The notes: a model not told the origin generated them from the sequence alone. A stretch of 37,215 bases of DNA from Candidatus Fonsibacter lacus (GCA_009921625.1 RFXN01000003.1:1-37215); one strand, 5' to 3'. Shown: positions 1 to 8,345, counted from the first letter of the stretch. Made by a program: numbers and translations.

Positions 1-1409
1 ATTTCAGCTGAGGTGCTTGAAAGAAGATTCACCGCCATGTTGTAGGTGGGATTAAAAGATGATTTCAAAGGAAAAGTGCGGGCGGTTGCAAGACCCGCTA
101 GAGAAGGAATGTCAACTTCAGGGCTCCAAACCATCACGGCATGGCCTTCAACATCAATCCCCCTGCGGCCAGCGCGTCCGGTGAGCTGGGTAAATTCACC
201 AGGTGAAATATCAACATGGCTCTGGCCATTCCACTTGGTTAATCGGTCAATGACTACAGAGCGAGCAGGCATATTCACCCCCAGTGCAAGTGTCTCCGTT
301 GCGAAGACAACTTTGACTAAACCCTGTTGGAATAGCTCTTCTATCACCTCCTTAAGCGGAGGTATTAAACCGGCATGGTGCGCAGCCACTCCCTGTTCCA
401 GCGCTTTTGTCCAGGCAAGAAAATTCAAAGGTCCATAATCTTCAGGGGCGATTATTTGAGCGACCAAATCAATACGCTCCCTGATAAGCGCTTTTTCCTG
501 ATCATCAGTTAGGTTGAGATGGCTACAAAACTTCACGGCATTATCGCAGCCAGCTCGACTAAAAATGAAAAAAATTGCTGGCAGTAAATTTTCTTTGGCA
601 AGCTTCTCAACTATTAAATCTTTATGTGTCACTTTAAAGGTGGTATGAAACTTTCGATCTCTGTAGTTTCGATTATAGGTTTGTGAAATTTTTACCAATT
701 CAGAATTAACTTCCCTGGCATTTTTAAGTAATGGATATAACTCACCATTTTGCATGACATGTAGGTGTAGCGGTACGGGGCGTACCTCACTCAGAATAAT
801 TTCAATCGATCCTCGAACAGTTCGGAGCCATTCCCCAAATTCTTCAACATTTGAGACTGTCGCAGAGAGTGAAACTACGGCTATTTCCTGCGGCAAATGG
901 ATCAGAATTTCTTCCCACACAGCTCCCCGAAACTTATCTCCGAGGTAATGAACTTCATCGAGTACAACAAAGGCTAGATTGTGCAAGTTTCTCGAATTTG
1001 CATAAATCATGTTACGCAAAACCTCAGTGGTCATTACGACGATCTCGCCATTACCATTGATAGACAAATCTCCGGTGAGTAACCCAACTTTCGATTCGCC
1101 ATATTTCTCGACAAATTCGCTGTACTTTTGATTACTCAGAGCCTTGATTGGTGTGGTATAAAAAATTCGCTTACCTTGCCGCTGCGCCAAGAAAGTAGCG
1201 AAGTCACCGACAATGGTTTTTCCTGCCCCAGTGGGGGCGGCAACAAGAACACCACTGCCTAGCTCAAGATGTTTACACGCTTCTATTTGAAAATCATCTA
1301 GATCAAACGGTATTCGTGATAGATATTCAGAGAGCGCTGAATTTTTAGAGGTAGATCTCTTACGAGAGGCCGCAAAGCGTTCAGCTGGTGAAAGTTCCGG
1401 TTCAATCAT
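1..1409 (-). CDS. helY: HelY-like superfamily 2 DEVH-box helicase, 3' end cut by window edge
   Basis: This gene is missing from the ORF track because its stop lies outside the window. Reading the minus strand from ATG 1409 gives about 469 open codons. In order they show Walker A APTGAGKT, a VLDEVHYLGD DEVH box, a SLSATVS motif III, TLALGVNMPARSVV and the motif VI stretch QLTGRAGRRGIDVEGHAV. This arrangement is that of the Ski2/Mtr4-like helicase HelY (Rv2092c family, usually about 900 aa), a presumed ATP-dependent RNA/DNA helicase of the cytoplasm. About half the protein is present, up to the TFPLKSSFNPTYN region. The start overlaps the stop of the diacylglycerol kinase gene by 8 nt, so it is probably translationally coupled as the last gene of the pafB-pafC-tatA-tatC-dagK-helY run. 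The family call is strong. The cellular role is inferred only from homology. Confidence 0.93.
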   Translation of the reverse strand, partial: MIEPELSPAERFAASRKRSTSKNSALSEYLSRIPFDLDDFQIEACKHLELGSGVLVAAPTGAGKTIVGDFATFLAQRQGKRIFYTTPIKALSNQKYSEFVEKYGESKVGLLTGDLSINGNGEIVVMTTEVLRNMIYANSRNLHNLAFVVLDEVHYLGDKFRGAVWEEILIHLPQEIAVVSLSATVSNVEEFGEWLRTVRGSIEIILSEVRPVPLHLHVMQNGELYPLLKNAREVNSELVKISQTYNRNYRDRKFHTTFKVTHKDLIVEKLAKENLLPAIFFIFSRAGCDNAVKFCSHLNLTDDQEKALIRERIDLVAQIIAPEDYGPLNFLAWTKALEQGVAAHHAGLIPPLKEVIEELFQQGLVKVVFATETLALGVNMPARSVVIDRLTKWNGQSHVDISPGEFTQLTGRAGRRGIDVEGHAVMVWSPEVDIPSLAGLATARTFPLKSSFNPTYNMAVNLLSSTSAE

Positions 1410-2286
1410 GTTGGGACCAAGTGAGCAACGCGCTTGGTAGGCATTTAATTTCTACTGGAGTCGGGGCAATTCGCTCGCCATCTGCGTATGTCACCGCTTC
1501 GCCTGCAATTTCTATGCGTGATCCCCGGAATATTTCAACTTGTGGATGATGAATGTGTTTTCCGGAGTAAACCTTGGGAAAGATTCGCAAAAATTCAAAT
1601 TTGGGTACTGGTTTCAATACCATAACATCCAACAGGCCATCAGAGACTTTGGCGTCAGGGCATACCTTCATGCCTCCCCCGTACGAGGATCCATTACCGA
1701 CCGCAATAAGCATCGCTTTCACTTCGCGCACCTGATCATCAATTGTTATTGAGTAATGTCGTGGCTTGAATCGAGGAAGTTCTTGCACCATCGCCAAGTC
1801 ATATTTTCGACGACCTCTTGGCCATTTCTTCTGATTTGCTCTTTCGTTAACGATTGAGTCAAAACCTGTTGAACAGATCGCACCAAAGCGAACGCCATTT
1901 ACCTCGCCTAGATCTAGAAATCTTGGCTCATTCGATAGGTACATATCCAAATTTCGGATAGGTCGTTTGATATCCAGTCCCAGCGCTCGGGCAAAATCGT
2001 TGCCGGTACCAGCTGGAATGATTCCGATTGGGGTTTTCATTGGTTCTGAACTACTTAATGCATTAATTACGTGATGAATCATGCCATCCCCACCTATAAC
2101 AAATACTCTTTCAAAGAGTGAAAGATCTTTATCTTTTAACTCTTTCAGCGATTCTTGCAGAGAACTTGCTGCAATTACTTGGTATGGGATTCGAAACTTT
2201 TCGCAATAATCCATCGCGCTAGTTAAAACTCGTGCACCCTTACCTTGCCCAGATGTGGCATTGGCGATAATAAGATTAGCCTTCAT
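1402..2286 (-). CDS. Diacylglycerol/sphingosine kinase-like lipid kinase
   Basis: A lipid kinase of the DAGK catalytic family (DgkB/YegS type) of about 294 aa. The protein shows the nucleotide-binding VIGGDGMIHHVINAL motif, PAGTGNDFARALG, CSTGFDSIVN and a C-terminal TYADGER segment, all in the usual order. It probably phosphorylates diacylglycerol or a related lipid at the inner face of the membrane. The ORF track starts it at 2322. I prefer ATG 2286 because MKANLIIANATSGQGKG aligns with family N-termini and because this start overlaps the tatC stop by only 11 nt. It lies between tatC and helY, a position also used by a DAGK gene in other actinobacteria. The in vivo substrate cannot be told from sequence. 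Confidence 0.9.
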   Translation of the reverse strand: MKANLIIANATSGQGKGARVLTSAMDYCEKFRIPYQVIAASSLQESLKELKDKDLSLFERVFVIGGDGMIHHVINALSSSEPMKTPIGIIPAGTGNDFARALGLDIKRPIRNLDMYLSNEPRFLDLGEVNGVRFGAICSTGFDSIVNERANQKKWPRGRRKYDLAMVQELPRFKPRHYSITIDDQVREVKAMLIAVGNGSSYGGGMKVCPDAKVSDGLLDVMVLKPVPKFEFLRIFPKVYSGKHIHHPQVEIFRGSRIEIAGEAVTYADGERIAPTPVEIKCLPSALLTWSQHD

Positions 2287-3061
2287 TGTTTGCCAAAGAT
2301 TTCTTTTCGCGGCGTTTATCAATTAAGAGGCAAATGCCACCTGCGGAGAGGTACAGAGCGCACAAGGGAAGCGCTAGCGCCAACATCGTTAGTGGATCTC
2401 CGGTGGGGGTAAATGCGGCCACAAATAGAAAGATAAGGAAAACTGCCACTCGCCAGGGTTTTAAAATAGCTCTTCCTGTTAATGCGCCGGCAGCGTTGAG
2501 AGCTAAAAGAAATACGGGAAGTTCAAATGCGATTCCAAAAAGAAGTATTACTCGTAGGACAAAATCTAAGTAATCATCAAAGCGGATGAGGTTGTTTAAA
2601 TTATCTGGAGTAAAACCTAAAAGAACTTTTATTGCGACCGGCAAAATATAGTAACCAAGTGTTACTCCGGCTGCGAAAAATGGAATAGCCCCCACAAAAA
2701 AGGCAAACGCCAACGTTTTCTCCCGTTTCTTCAAACCGGGAAGTACAAAAGCCCAAATTTGATAGAGCCAAATGGGCGCAGCGAGGATAACTCCAACCAG
2801 GAGCGCGACCTTTATTTGTAGGTTGAGCGGGCCAAGTACCCCCGAAACGTAGAGCGAAGTGCACTCTTTCAAGTCATTCAGTTCACCATTCTTGCCACAT
2901 ATTGGTTGCGCTAATTTAAGAATTATCTGGTTATAAAAAACCCAACCAACGATTGCAAGTAGGAGTACTCCAAGCGCGCTCTTAAAGACTCTTTTTCGTA
3001 ATTCACGCAAATGTGCAAGAACCGGCGCTTTGGATGGATCAATTTCACCATTTATTGACAT
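2276..3061 (-). CDS. tatC: Sec-independent protein translocase TatC
   Basis: The multi-spanning core of the twin-arginine translocase, 261 aa. It receives folded precursors with RR signal peptides and recruits TatA. The N-terminal cytoplasmic HLRELRKRVFKSAL segment is the classic TatC start. About six hydrophobic segments follow, with AAPIWLYQIWAFVLPGLKKREK after the second helix and FTPTGDPLTMLALALPL near the C-terminus, both hallmarks of the family. Length is normal and no key part is missing. It lies 31 nt downstream of tatA and overlaps the following lipid kinase gene, as expected for an operon. No tatB is seen in the window, which is usual for this locus. Confidence 0.95.
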   Translation of the reverse strand: MSINGEIDPSKAPVLAHLRELRKRVFKSALGVLLLAIVGWVFYNQIILKLAQPICGKNGELNDLKECTSLYVSGVLGPLNLQIKVALLVGVILAAPIWLYQIWAFVLPGLKKREKTLAFAFFVGAIPFFAAGVTLGYYILPVAIKVLLGFTPDNLNNLIRFDDYLDFVLRVILLFGIAFELPVFLLALNAAGALTGRAILKPWRVAVFLIFLFVAAFTPTGDPLTMLALALPLCALYLSAGGICLLIDKRREKKSLANNEG

Positions 3062-3092
3062 GAGAGTTCAGGTGCCACAAAGCGATCGTGAA

Positions 3093-3296
3093 CTACTCAG
3101 ATTTATCTGGGTTATCTAATTTCTTATTACCCTGATCAGGGTCATCCCCATTTTTATTTGGATCTTTAAGTTCCCCTTTAAAGATACGGAGAGAACGGCC
3201 AAGCGCTCGTGCGGAGTCAGGTAGCCGTTTAGCTCCGAAAAGGAGAATGAGAATCAAAATAATGAGCAGCAAATGTGATGGTTCGCGAAGAAACAT
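3093..3296 (-). CDS. tatA: Sec-independent protein translocase TatA
   Basis: A small Tat component of about 67 aa. It has one N-terminal membrane helix ([19 protein letters not shown]), the FGAKRLPD hinge, an amphipathic helix ([18 protein letters not shown]) and a charged disordered tail rich in D, K and N. The ORF track begins at a TTG at 3311. I place the start at ATG 3296 because the stretch from 3311 reads as a strong Shine-Dalgarno sequence (gaggaggcg) just upstream and because [10 protein letters not shown] fits family N-termini. It is directly upstream of tatC, giving a normal tatA-tatC pair. Confidence 0.93.
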   Translation of the reverse strand: MFLREPSHLLLIILILILLFGAKRLPDSARALGRSLRIFKGELKDPNKNGDDPDQGNKKLDNPDKSE

Positions 3297-3368
3297 ACTG
3301 CGCCTCCTCAAGCCGGCTCTAGGTAAGAGCTCTTCTTAGTGCTTTCGCCTATCCCCTTACCTTAGTCG

Positions 3369-4237
3369 TTATTGGCGCCCCTTGAGCGCTGATTTGGCTG
3401 TTGCAGCCACCTGCGCCCTCATATCAGCAGGTGAGAGGATGCGAAGCGCCCCTTCAAGACTGATAGCCGCTCGGATCAGCCATTGGCGGTTAAATACCTT
3501 TACTGCTCCTACGTAGGCCGAACGCTTTTCATCAAATTCGAGGTTCTTTAGACCCCATTTCTCGATAAACCAGAGCGCTTCCGGTAACAATTCAATAATT
3601 ACCTCTTCACCGGTTTCACTGCCTGGATACTGTGGAGCGGGAAGATTGTGAAAACTCTCTGGTTTCGCAATCAGGTCGACGTCGCTAATTCGGTCTAGTC
3701 GAAAGATTAAATATTCATTCTTCATAATCGAATAGGCCAATAAGTAGGTGAAAGCGTTTCTATTGTAGATATTAATCGGAATAACTTGAGCGCACAGAAA
3801 TTCGTCAGCGGCTGCTGAGTAATAATTTACTTCGAGAGCGTATCAATCGCCTTAAGTATTTTAGGTAACACGGGTTGAGCGCTTGTCTGTGGAGGGTAAG
3901 TCTTTGAACCGCTCTTAGAAGAATCTTTCCAAGTTAGAATAGCTAGTAATTTCTCCCTCAGTGATCGTAAAATCTCTAAATCTTTATCGGGGGTTATGTT
4001 CATTAAGTTATCTATTGCAAGAAGAAGGGCAGCTCCCTCTTCGATAGTCAAGCTCATAGGTTGATTAAGAGTATCGGCGTTAGTAATGGTGATGAAACCA
4101 GAGTCGAAAGATACATCAATCAATTCTAAATGAGAGTAACCAGGCAGTCCGCAAAGCCAAATTAAATTAAGAGCTTGCAGAAACGGAATCATTTTCAGTA
4201 AGCGTTCCAAGCGCTTTCCTCCAGCGGAAATATTCAT
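3369..4237 (-). pseudogene. pafC: pafC-like WYL transcription factor, frameshifted and lacking its HTH
   Basis: Two ORFs (3827-4237 and 3369-3740) are parts of one PafC homologue. The first starts at ATG 4237, overlaps the pafB stop by 4 nt, and has RLERLLKMIPFLQ, then IWLCGLPGY and the PafC mid-region. The second reading frame, open from about 3840 (ALEVNYYSAAADEF), carries the WYL-type core including LIFRLDRI and the C-terminal domain to 3369. Two defects are visible. About 20-25 residues that form the winged-helix DNA-binding part between PFLQA and LNLIWLCGLPG are absent (in frame). The frame also changes near 3835-3845, leaving an early stop. With PafB it would normally form the PafBC activator of the LexA-independent DNA-damage response. 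Either the gene is decaying or the sequence has indel errors. Confidence 0.85.
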
Positions 4238-5208
4238 GAATTAGCCAACAAGGTTCTCTCGATACCTGAGATTATTTCGGTGGCAAAAGTTGGCGGATAA
4301 ATTTCTTGCACATGCTCGATAGACCAGAGAATTTTCTCTTTTAAATCAACAACGTCGACGTTTTTGAAAGTAATTACTTTGCAATGGTCTAGGGTTTCAA
4401 TGTGAAAAGCTCTCTTGAAAATTTGATGCTCTATCGGCAGTTCATGGTCAACTTTAATGCGAACCTCTGACAGAATTTCACCGAAAAAAGCTTTCAAATG
4501 ATTTTCGATTTCACAATTATCAACAGCTGCGATGATTTTCGAATTAACCAATATTTCAATATTTCTCATCCGATCAACTCGGAAGGTTTTAAGCTTGTTA
4601 TCTTTGAAATCTCCGGCAAGTACATACCAATTTCCAAAACGAGTTGTTAGGACTTGGGGTCTAATCTCACGCTTTTCATCAATGCCTGGTCTGCTATATA
4701 GAAATTGGATGTTCTTGGCTTCCTTAATGGCTCGCCAAATAAGGCTCAGAGAATTATTCACCGGGATATCCAGTTTTCCTCTTTCGCTCGCCTCAATTAC
4801 AGCGTCAATGTCTACTTCGCTCCGAGATAGCAGTTTCTGTACTGCGCTTTTCGCCTCCCCCTTGGGAGAAAATTCCCGTATCACGTTCGCTGCTAAAGCG
4901 AGCCAAATCGTCTCTTCTTGATTGAAAGAAATTGGGGGCAGGAAATATTCTTCGGGGATTATTCGATACCCAATTTCATCATCGAAATATGCATCAATCG
5001 GGAGCACTTGTACTTGAATTCCAATTTCCCGAAGTTCATCTTTATCGCGCTCAAACATACGCTCCATGGAGTCAGGCTTCCCTGAGTATCCTGAAACGCT
5101 CTCGAATATTTGCTGCTTTGTTAATGGGCGTTTGGTGTCAAGAAGCGCCAACGTTAGATTGAGTAAGCGTTCTGCTTTCTCGATTTTTGGATCTCCATCG
5201 ACCGCCAT
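4234..5208 (-). CDS. pafB: PafB, WYL-domain transcriptional activator
   Basis: A 324-aa HTH-WYL regulator. The N-terminus ERLLNLTLALLDTKRPLTKQQI is a winged helix-turn-helix, followed by the PafB/PafC hallmark MERMFERDKDELREIGI. A WYL domain around residues 160-220 contains FGNWYVLAGDF and FRVDRM, and a C-terminal extension follows. PafB with PafC activates DNA-repair genes after DNA damage in mycobacteria. The two genes are named from the neighbouring Pup-ligase gene pafA, which is not present here. The start at ATG 5208 is supported by a -10 box (TAGCAT) 7 nt upstream, which suggests a leaderless message. pafC follows with a 4-nt overlap. PafB is intact although its partner appears damaged. 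Confidence 0.92.
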   Translation of the reverse strand: MAVDGDPKIEKAERLLNLTLALLDTKRPLTKQQIFESVSGYSGKPDSMERMFERDKDELREIGIQVQVLPIDAYFDDEIGYRIIPEEYFLPPISFNQEETIWLALAANVIREFSPKGEAKSAVQKLLSRSEVDIDAVIEASERGKLDIPVNNSLSLIWRAIKEAKNIQFLYSRPGIDEKREIRPQVLTTRFGNWYVLAGDFKDNKLKTFRVDRMRNIEILVNSKIIAAVDNCEIENHLKAFFGEILSEVRIKVDHELPIEHQIFKRAFHIETLDHCKVITFKNVDVVDLKEKILWSIEHVQEIYPPTFATEIISGIERTLLANS

Positions 5209-5215
5209 AACGCTA

Positions 5216-5221
5216 ATGCTA
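5216..5221 (-). promoter_or_regulatory. -10 box of the pafB operon, leaderless
   Basis: TAGCAT on the minus strand fits the actinobacterial TANNNT -10 pattern and lies 7 nt before the pafB ATG. Transcription would begin at or next to the start codon. No clear -35 box is visible. Confidence 0.5.
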
Positions 5222-5232
5222 ACTAGTCCAGC

Positions 5233-5238
5233 TATTAT
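5233..5238 (+). promoter_or_regulatory. -10 box of the cyclophilin gene, leaderless
   Basis: TATTAT matches the TATAAT consensus in five of six positions and lies 6 nt before ATG 5245. It is back to back with the pafB -10 box within a 36-nt divergent spacer. Confidence 0.6.
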
Positions 5239-5244
5239 CAGGCT

Positions 5245-5973
5245 ATGAAATCAACCTCTCGCCTTCCTGTCCGAATCTCTTCTAATACATATAAGGGATT
5301 TCTCGCCGGGGCGCTCCTCCTAATTTTTCTAGCAGGCTGCACCAGCGCTCCGGATACGCCAGATGCTGCCCCTACCCCTACCATTTCTTCCTCACCTAGC
5401 TCCGTGGCAAATTCGGCCTCTTTCTGTGAAAGCTCAACGGCAACACCGCGAGACCCGCTAGCGCCGAGTACACCGACTTCATATCTTCCAAAAAAGATCT
5501 ACACATTAACTCTAGAAACAAATTGTGGCGTTATCGAGATAGAGGCAGATGGCAGAAAAGCGCCAGCGACGGTTTCGACGATTGGTTTTCTCGCCAACGC
5601 GAAATATTACGACGGTACGTTATGTCACCGATTGACCACTTCGGGAATTTTCATACTGCAGTGTGGTGATCCGCAAGGCGACGGTGGGGGTAACCCAGGC
5701 TTTAACTTTGCGGATGAAAATTTACCGAACGAAGGGGAAAATAATTACCCCAAGGGAACAGTGGCGATGGCCAATTCTGGACCAAATACCAACGGGAGCC
5801 AATTTTTCCTCGTCTATGCCGACACCACTCTCGGACCCAATTATTCAATTTGGGGAAAAGTGAGAAAGGGTTTAGATCTTCTCGAAAAAATTGCTGCTCT
5901 TGGTACCAAACAAGGCGGACCCGACGGTGAACCATTCTTTCCAATAGAGATCAGAACTGCTCAACTTAAGTAG
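5245..5973 (+). CDS. Secreted lipoprotein peptidyl-prolyl isomerase, cyclophilin type
   Basis: A 242-aa protein with an N-terminal signal peptide ending in the lipobox LAGC (Cys about residue 30), then a Pro/Ser/Thr-rich linker and a cyclophilin domain from about residue 85. Cyclophilin landmarks are YYDGTLCHRL, FILQCGDPQGDG, NPGFNFADE, GTVAMANSG and NGSQFFLVYAD. It should be a membrane-anchored foldase acting outside the cytoplasmic membrane on exported proteins. The usual FHR of the active site reads CHR, a mild change. It is divergent from pafB and its 3' end overlaps the trmI stop by 8 nt. In other actinobacteria a peptidyl-prolyl isomerase gene may also occur near pafA/pafB, though often of FKBP type. 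Confidence 0.9.
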   Translation: MKSTSRLPVRISSNTYKGFLAGALLLIFLAGCTSAPDTPDAAPTPTISSSPSSVANSASFCESSTATPRDPLAPSTPTSYLPKKIYTLTLETNCGVIEIEADGRKAPATVSTIGFLANAKYYDGTLCHRLTTSGIFILQCGDPQGDGGGNPGFNFADENLPNEGENNYPKGTVAMANSGPNTNGSQFFLVYADTTLGPNYSIWGKVRKGLDLLEKIAALGTKQGGPDGEPFFPIEIRTAQLK

Positions 5974-6862
5974 TTTCTAGCCCCTCTTCACTCTCCGAAG
6001 GGTTTTTCGCGCCTCTCCTGCGGGCGCGAGGAGCCCGCACGCCATCAGCGACTCTGCGCGAACGGAGAAGAAATCCGGTGTGGCCAATCATTCGATTGTC
6101 TGGGCGAACTGCCAACGAATCCACATGCCAACTTCGATGGAGGCTCTCCCAAGAATACGGTTCAGTAAACCGGCTATCGCTTCGTAGCGCTTCAACTATC
6201 CGAGAGAGTTGAGTAGTTGTGGTGACATAAGCAATAAACACTCCCCCTGGCCGAAGAAGAGCGCCGCTTTGCGCGACACATTCCCACGGGGCAAGCATGT
6301 CCAAAACGATGCGATCTACTCCATCAACCGGCAGCGCTTCGGATGAAAAATTTTCCGATTCAAAAGAACCTACTCGCACCTTCCAATTCTTGGGAGTTCT
6401 TCCGAAATAAATGTTTAGATTCTTCTCGGCTATTTCTGCAAAATCCACTCGCCGTTCAATGCTAATCACGCGACCTGTTGGTCCCACTGCGCGAAGAAGA
6501 GCGATAGTGAGCGCCCCCGAACCAACTCCTGCCTCTAGAACAACATCACCTTCTGAAATATCTCCATAACCGATGATGTCAGCGGCGTCCTTGGGGTAAA
6601 CAATCGTTGCGCCGCGTGGCATCGCCAGCACAAAGTCTTCATAAAGTGGTCGAATCAGAAAATATTGCGCCCCTGAACTTGATGTAACAAAAGACCCATC
6701 GGATAAACCAACGCATTGGGAGTGCTCAACAATGCCTTTATGGCTGTGCCATGAGCCTCCCTCTTTCAGAGTGAAGCTATAGAGCTTTCCTTTGGGGTCG
6801 GATAATTGCACGCGATCCCCATAACGCAAGGGTCCTTTCCGATTACTTCCAGGGAAATCCAT
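5966..6862 (-). CDS. trmI: tRNA (adenine-58-N1)-methyltransferase TrmI
   Basis: A class I SAM-dependent methyltransferase of about 298 aa that makes m1A58 in the T-loop of tRNA. The N-terminus GPLRYGDRVQLSDPKGKLYSFTL is the family's small N-terminal domain. The central GDVVLEAGVGSGALTIALL is SAM motif I, followed by RVISIERR and VDRIVLDMLAPWE, the last resembling the catalytic loop of the TrmI/Gcd14 family. The ORF track starts at 6916. I choose ATG 6862 because it fits the family and because a TAGACT -10 box lies 7 nt upstream. The longer start would also overlap the divergent nuclease gene. In M. tuberculosis the equivalent gene (Rv2118c) borders the proteasome cluster. The C-terminal tail is basic. 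Confidence 0.93.
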   Translation of the reverse strand: MDFPGSNRKGPLRYGDRVQLSDPKGKLYSFTLKEGGSWHSHKGIVEHSQCVGLSDGSFVTSSSGAQYFLIRPLYEDFVLAMPRGATIVYPKDAADIIGYGDISEGDVVLEAGVGSGALTIALLRAVGPTGRVISIERRVDFAEIAEKNLNIYFGRTPKNWKVRVGSFESENFSSEALPVDGVDRIVLDMLAPWECVAQSGALLRPGGVFIAYVTTTTQLSRIVEALRSDSRFTEPYSWESLHRSWHVDSLAVRPDNRMIGHTGFLLRSRRVADGVRAPRARRRGAKNPSESEEGLETT

Positions 6863-6869
6863 GTCGGTG

Positions 6870-6875
6870 AGTCTA
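6870..6875 (-). promoter_or_regulatory. -10 box of trmI, leaderless
   Basis: TAGACT on the minus strand lies 7 nt before the trmI ATG at 6862. It overlaps, on the opposite strand, the -10 box of the divergent nuclease gene, so the two promoters should exclude each other. Confidence 0.5.
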
Positions 6876-6879
6876 TGGT
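6874..6879 (+). promoter_or_regulatory. -10 box of the RecB-type nuclease gene, leaderless
   Basis: TATGGT fits TANNNT and lies 6 nt before the GTG start at 6886. It shares two bases with the trmI -10 box on the other strand. Confidence 0.5.
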
Positions 6880-6885
6880 GTACTT

Positions 6886-7677
6886 GTGAACGAAGACAAA
6901 GCGACACTGTCGCCAAGTAGGGCTAATGACTATCTCAACTGCCCCTTGCTCTATCGCTTTCGGACTATAGATAAACTTCCAGAACCACCAAGCATTGATG
7001 CCATTCGCGGCACGCTTGTGCACTCCGTTCTAGAGAAGTTGTTCAGCTATCCAAAAACGCAACGGCACTATGACATTGCCGCAGCAGATATCAACCCTAT
7101 ATGGGAAGAAATGAAAGCCACACGCGAAGATGTTCCGCAAATTCTTCCAGAATTGAAGGAAGACGAGTTCCTATTTTCAGCGCTTACGCTTCTTCAACGC
7201 TATTTCGATTTAGAGAATCCTCAATCATTTGAACCATCGGAATTAGAAGCTCATGTTGAATACGATTTAAGCGAGACGCTATTAATTCATGGATATATAG
7301 ATCGCCTTGATATCGCCCCTACTGGAGAGATAAGAATTGTCGATTACAAAACCGGAAAGTCCCCTGGGCTAGGTTTTGAAGAAAAATCATTTTTTCAAAT
7401 GAGATTCTATGCGCTTATAATATGGAAGAATCTTGGTCGCGTGCCAAAACGTCTTCAAATGATCTTTCTCGGTGATGGCAAAATACTGACCCAAGATCCA
7501 ACAGAGGAAGAGCTAATCAAAACTCAGAATAAAATTGAGAAAATTGCGTTGGATATCCAAAACTCGAAATCAAGTGGAGTTTGGCCATCGCGTAAATCTC
7601 GTCTCTGTGATTGGTGTGCACATCGGAAGATATGTCCAGAATTTGGTGGAACACCGCCACCATTAAGTATTAATTGA
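6886..7677 (+). CDS. RecB-family PD-(D/E)XK nuclease with Fe-S cluster cysteines
   Basis: A 263-aa single-domain nuclease of the RecB/Cas4/AddB-C-terminal type. It has SRANDYLNCPLLYRFR at the N-terminus, GTLVHSVLEKL (the conserved His), IRIVDYKTGK with the D and K of the active site near residue 150, and a C-terminal CDWCAHRKICPEF. The lone N-terminal Cys (about residue 19) plus the three C-terminal Cys is the pattern that binds a 4Fe-4S cluster in AddB-like nucleases. It probably acts in DNA end processing or repair, though the partner is unknown. Its place next to trmI matches the Rv2118c-Rv2119 pair. The GTG start is supported by the -10 box 6 nt upstream. Confidence 0.9.
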   Translation: MNEDKATLSPSRANDYLNCPLLYRFRTIDKLPEPPSIDAIRGTLVHSVLEKLFSYPKTQRHYDIAAADINPIWEEMKATREDVPQILPELKEDEFLFSALTLLQRYFDLENPQSFEPSELEAHVEYDLSETLLIHGYIDRLDIAPTGEIRIVDYKTGKSPGLGFEEKSFFQMRFYALIIWKNLGRVPKRLQMIFLGDGKILTQDPTEEELIKTQNKIEKIALDIQNSKSSGVWPSRKSRLCDWCAHRKICPEFGGTPPPLSIN

Positions 7678-7687
7678 TGTCTCAATT
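7672..7687. terminator. Short hairpin between convergent gene ends
   Basis: AATTGA-tgtc-TCAATT is a perfect 6-bp inverted repeat covering both the nuclease stop codon and the HAD gene stop codon, which are only 8 nt apart. It is weak (AT-rich, no U-run), so a real terminator role is uncertain. Confidence 0.25.
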
Positions 7688-8345
7688 AGCAGAGCGCCCA
7701 TAGTTCTTTCAGACTTCGCCCTTCTAGCGTAGTGATAATTGCACATCGTGGTGCAGGCGATACGGGAGCAAGGTGTGGGACTGCTATTACTTTGGCGCCA
7801 CTGGCTCTGGCAGCGGTCACTCCAGTTGGCGAATCTTCGATAATCAAAGATTTGACGATATCCACCCCGAGTAAAGCCGCTGCTTTTAAATATGGATCGG
7901 GATGAGGTTTGCTCCGTTCGACATCGTCGGCTGAGATAGTTACTTCAAACGGCGACTTTTCAAATGAAGAAATAACAGCGTCGACTAAAACGCGAGGACT
8001 TGCAGAGACTAACGCGCACGGTAAGAGTTGCTCTTCAATTTCATCAAGCAAACTTCGTATTCCCGGCATAAGTGAGATATTTCTGAATTTAAGTGAAATT
8101 CTTGAGATTAATTCCGCTATAAACCACTCTGAACTTTCCCTTGAATTCGCAAGGCTTGACATGTAGTCACCGACTTTTTTCATCGGGCCACCTAAGCAAT
8201 ACATCTGATCCTCGTGACGCCAGAGCACATCAAATTCAGCCATCAGTTCTCGTTCTGTTGCTAGCCAATAAGGTTCGGTATCTACGAGGAGACCATCCAT
8301 GTCGAAAAAAATCGCCTCAGGAGAATCAGCTTTTTTGCTCATCAT
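7686..8345 (-). CDS. HAD-superfamily hydrolase, beta-phosphoglucomutase/phosphatase type
   Basis: A 219-aa HAD enzyme. FFDMDGLLVDTEPYW near the N-terminus is motif I (nucleophile Asp and acid/base Asp), LVSASPRVLVDAVI holds motif II, RSKPHPDPYLKAA holds motif III Lys, and LIIEDSPTGVTAARASGAKVIAV is motif IV. The helical cap between motifs I and II makes it subclass I (PGMB/GPH-like). The substrate is not predictable, though small sugar phosphates are usual. The start overlaps the metH stop (ATGATGA), so it is probably translated from the metH message. Confidence 0.88.
   Translation of the reverse strand: MMSKKADSPEAIFFDMDGLLVDTEPYWLATERELMAEFDVLWRHEDQMYCLGGPMKKVGDYMSSLANSRESSEWFIAELISRISLKFRNISLMPGIRSLLDEIEEQLLPCALVSASPRVLVDAVISSFEKSPFEVTISADDVERSKPHPDPYLKAAALLGVDIVKSLIIEDSPTGVTAARASGAKVIAVPHLAPVSPAPRCAIITTLEGRSLKELWALC

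Noticed and set aside
46-438. 130-aa plus-strand ORF and neighbours at 754-1060
   Set aside because: They lie opposite the helY frame, which carries full helicase motifs; the products resemble no family.
3827-3845. Programmed frameshift in pafC
   Set aside because: There is no slippery heptamer or stimulatory stem visible, and the same gene and several others have deletions, so a lesion is more likely than recoding.
6020-6038. GCGGGC-gcgagga-GCCCGC hairpin as terminator of the cyclophilin gene
   Set aside because: It lies within the trmI coding sequence and has no T-run after it.
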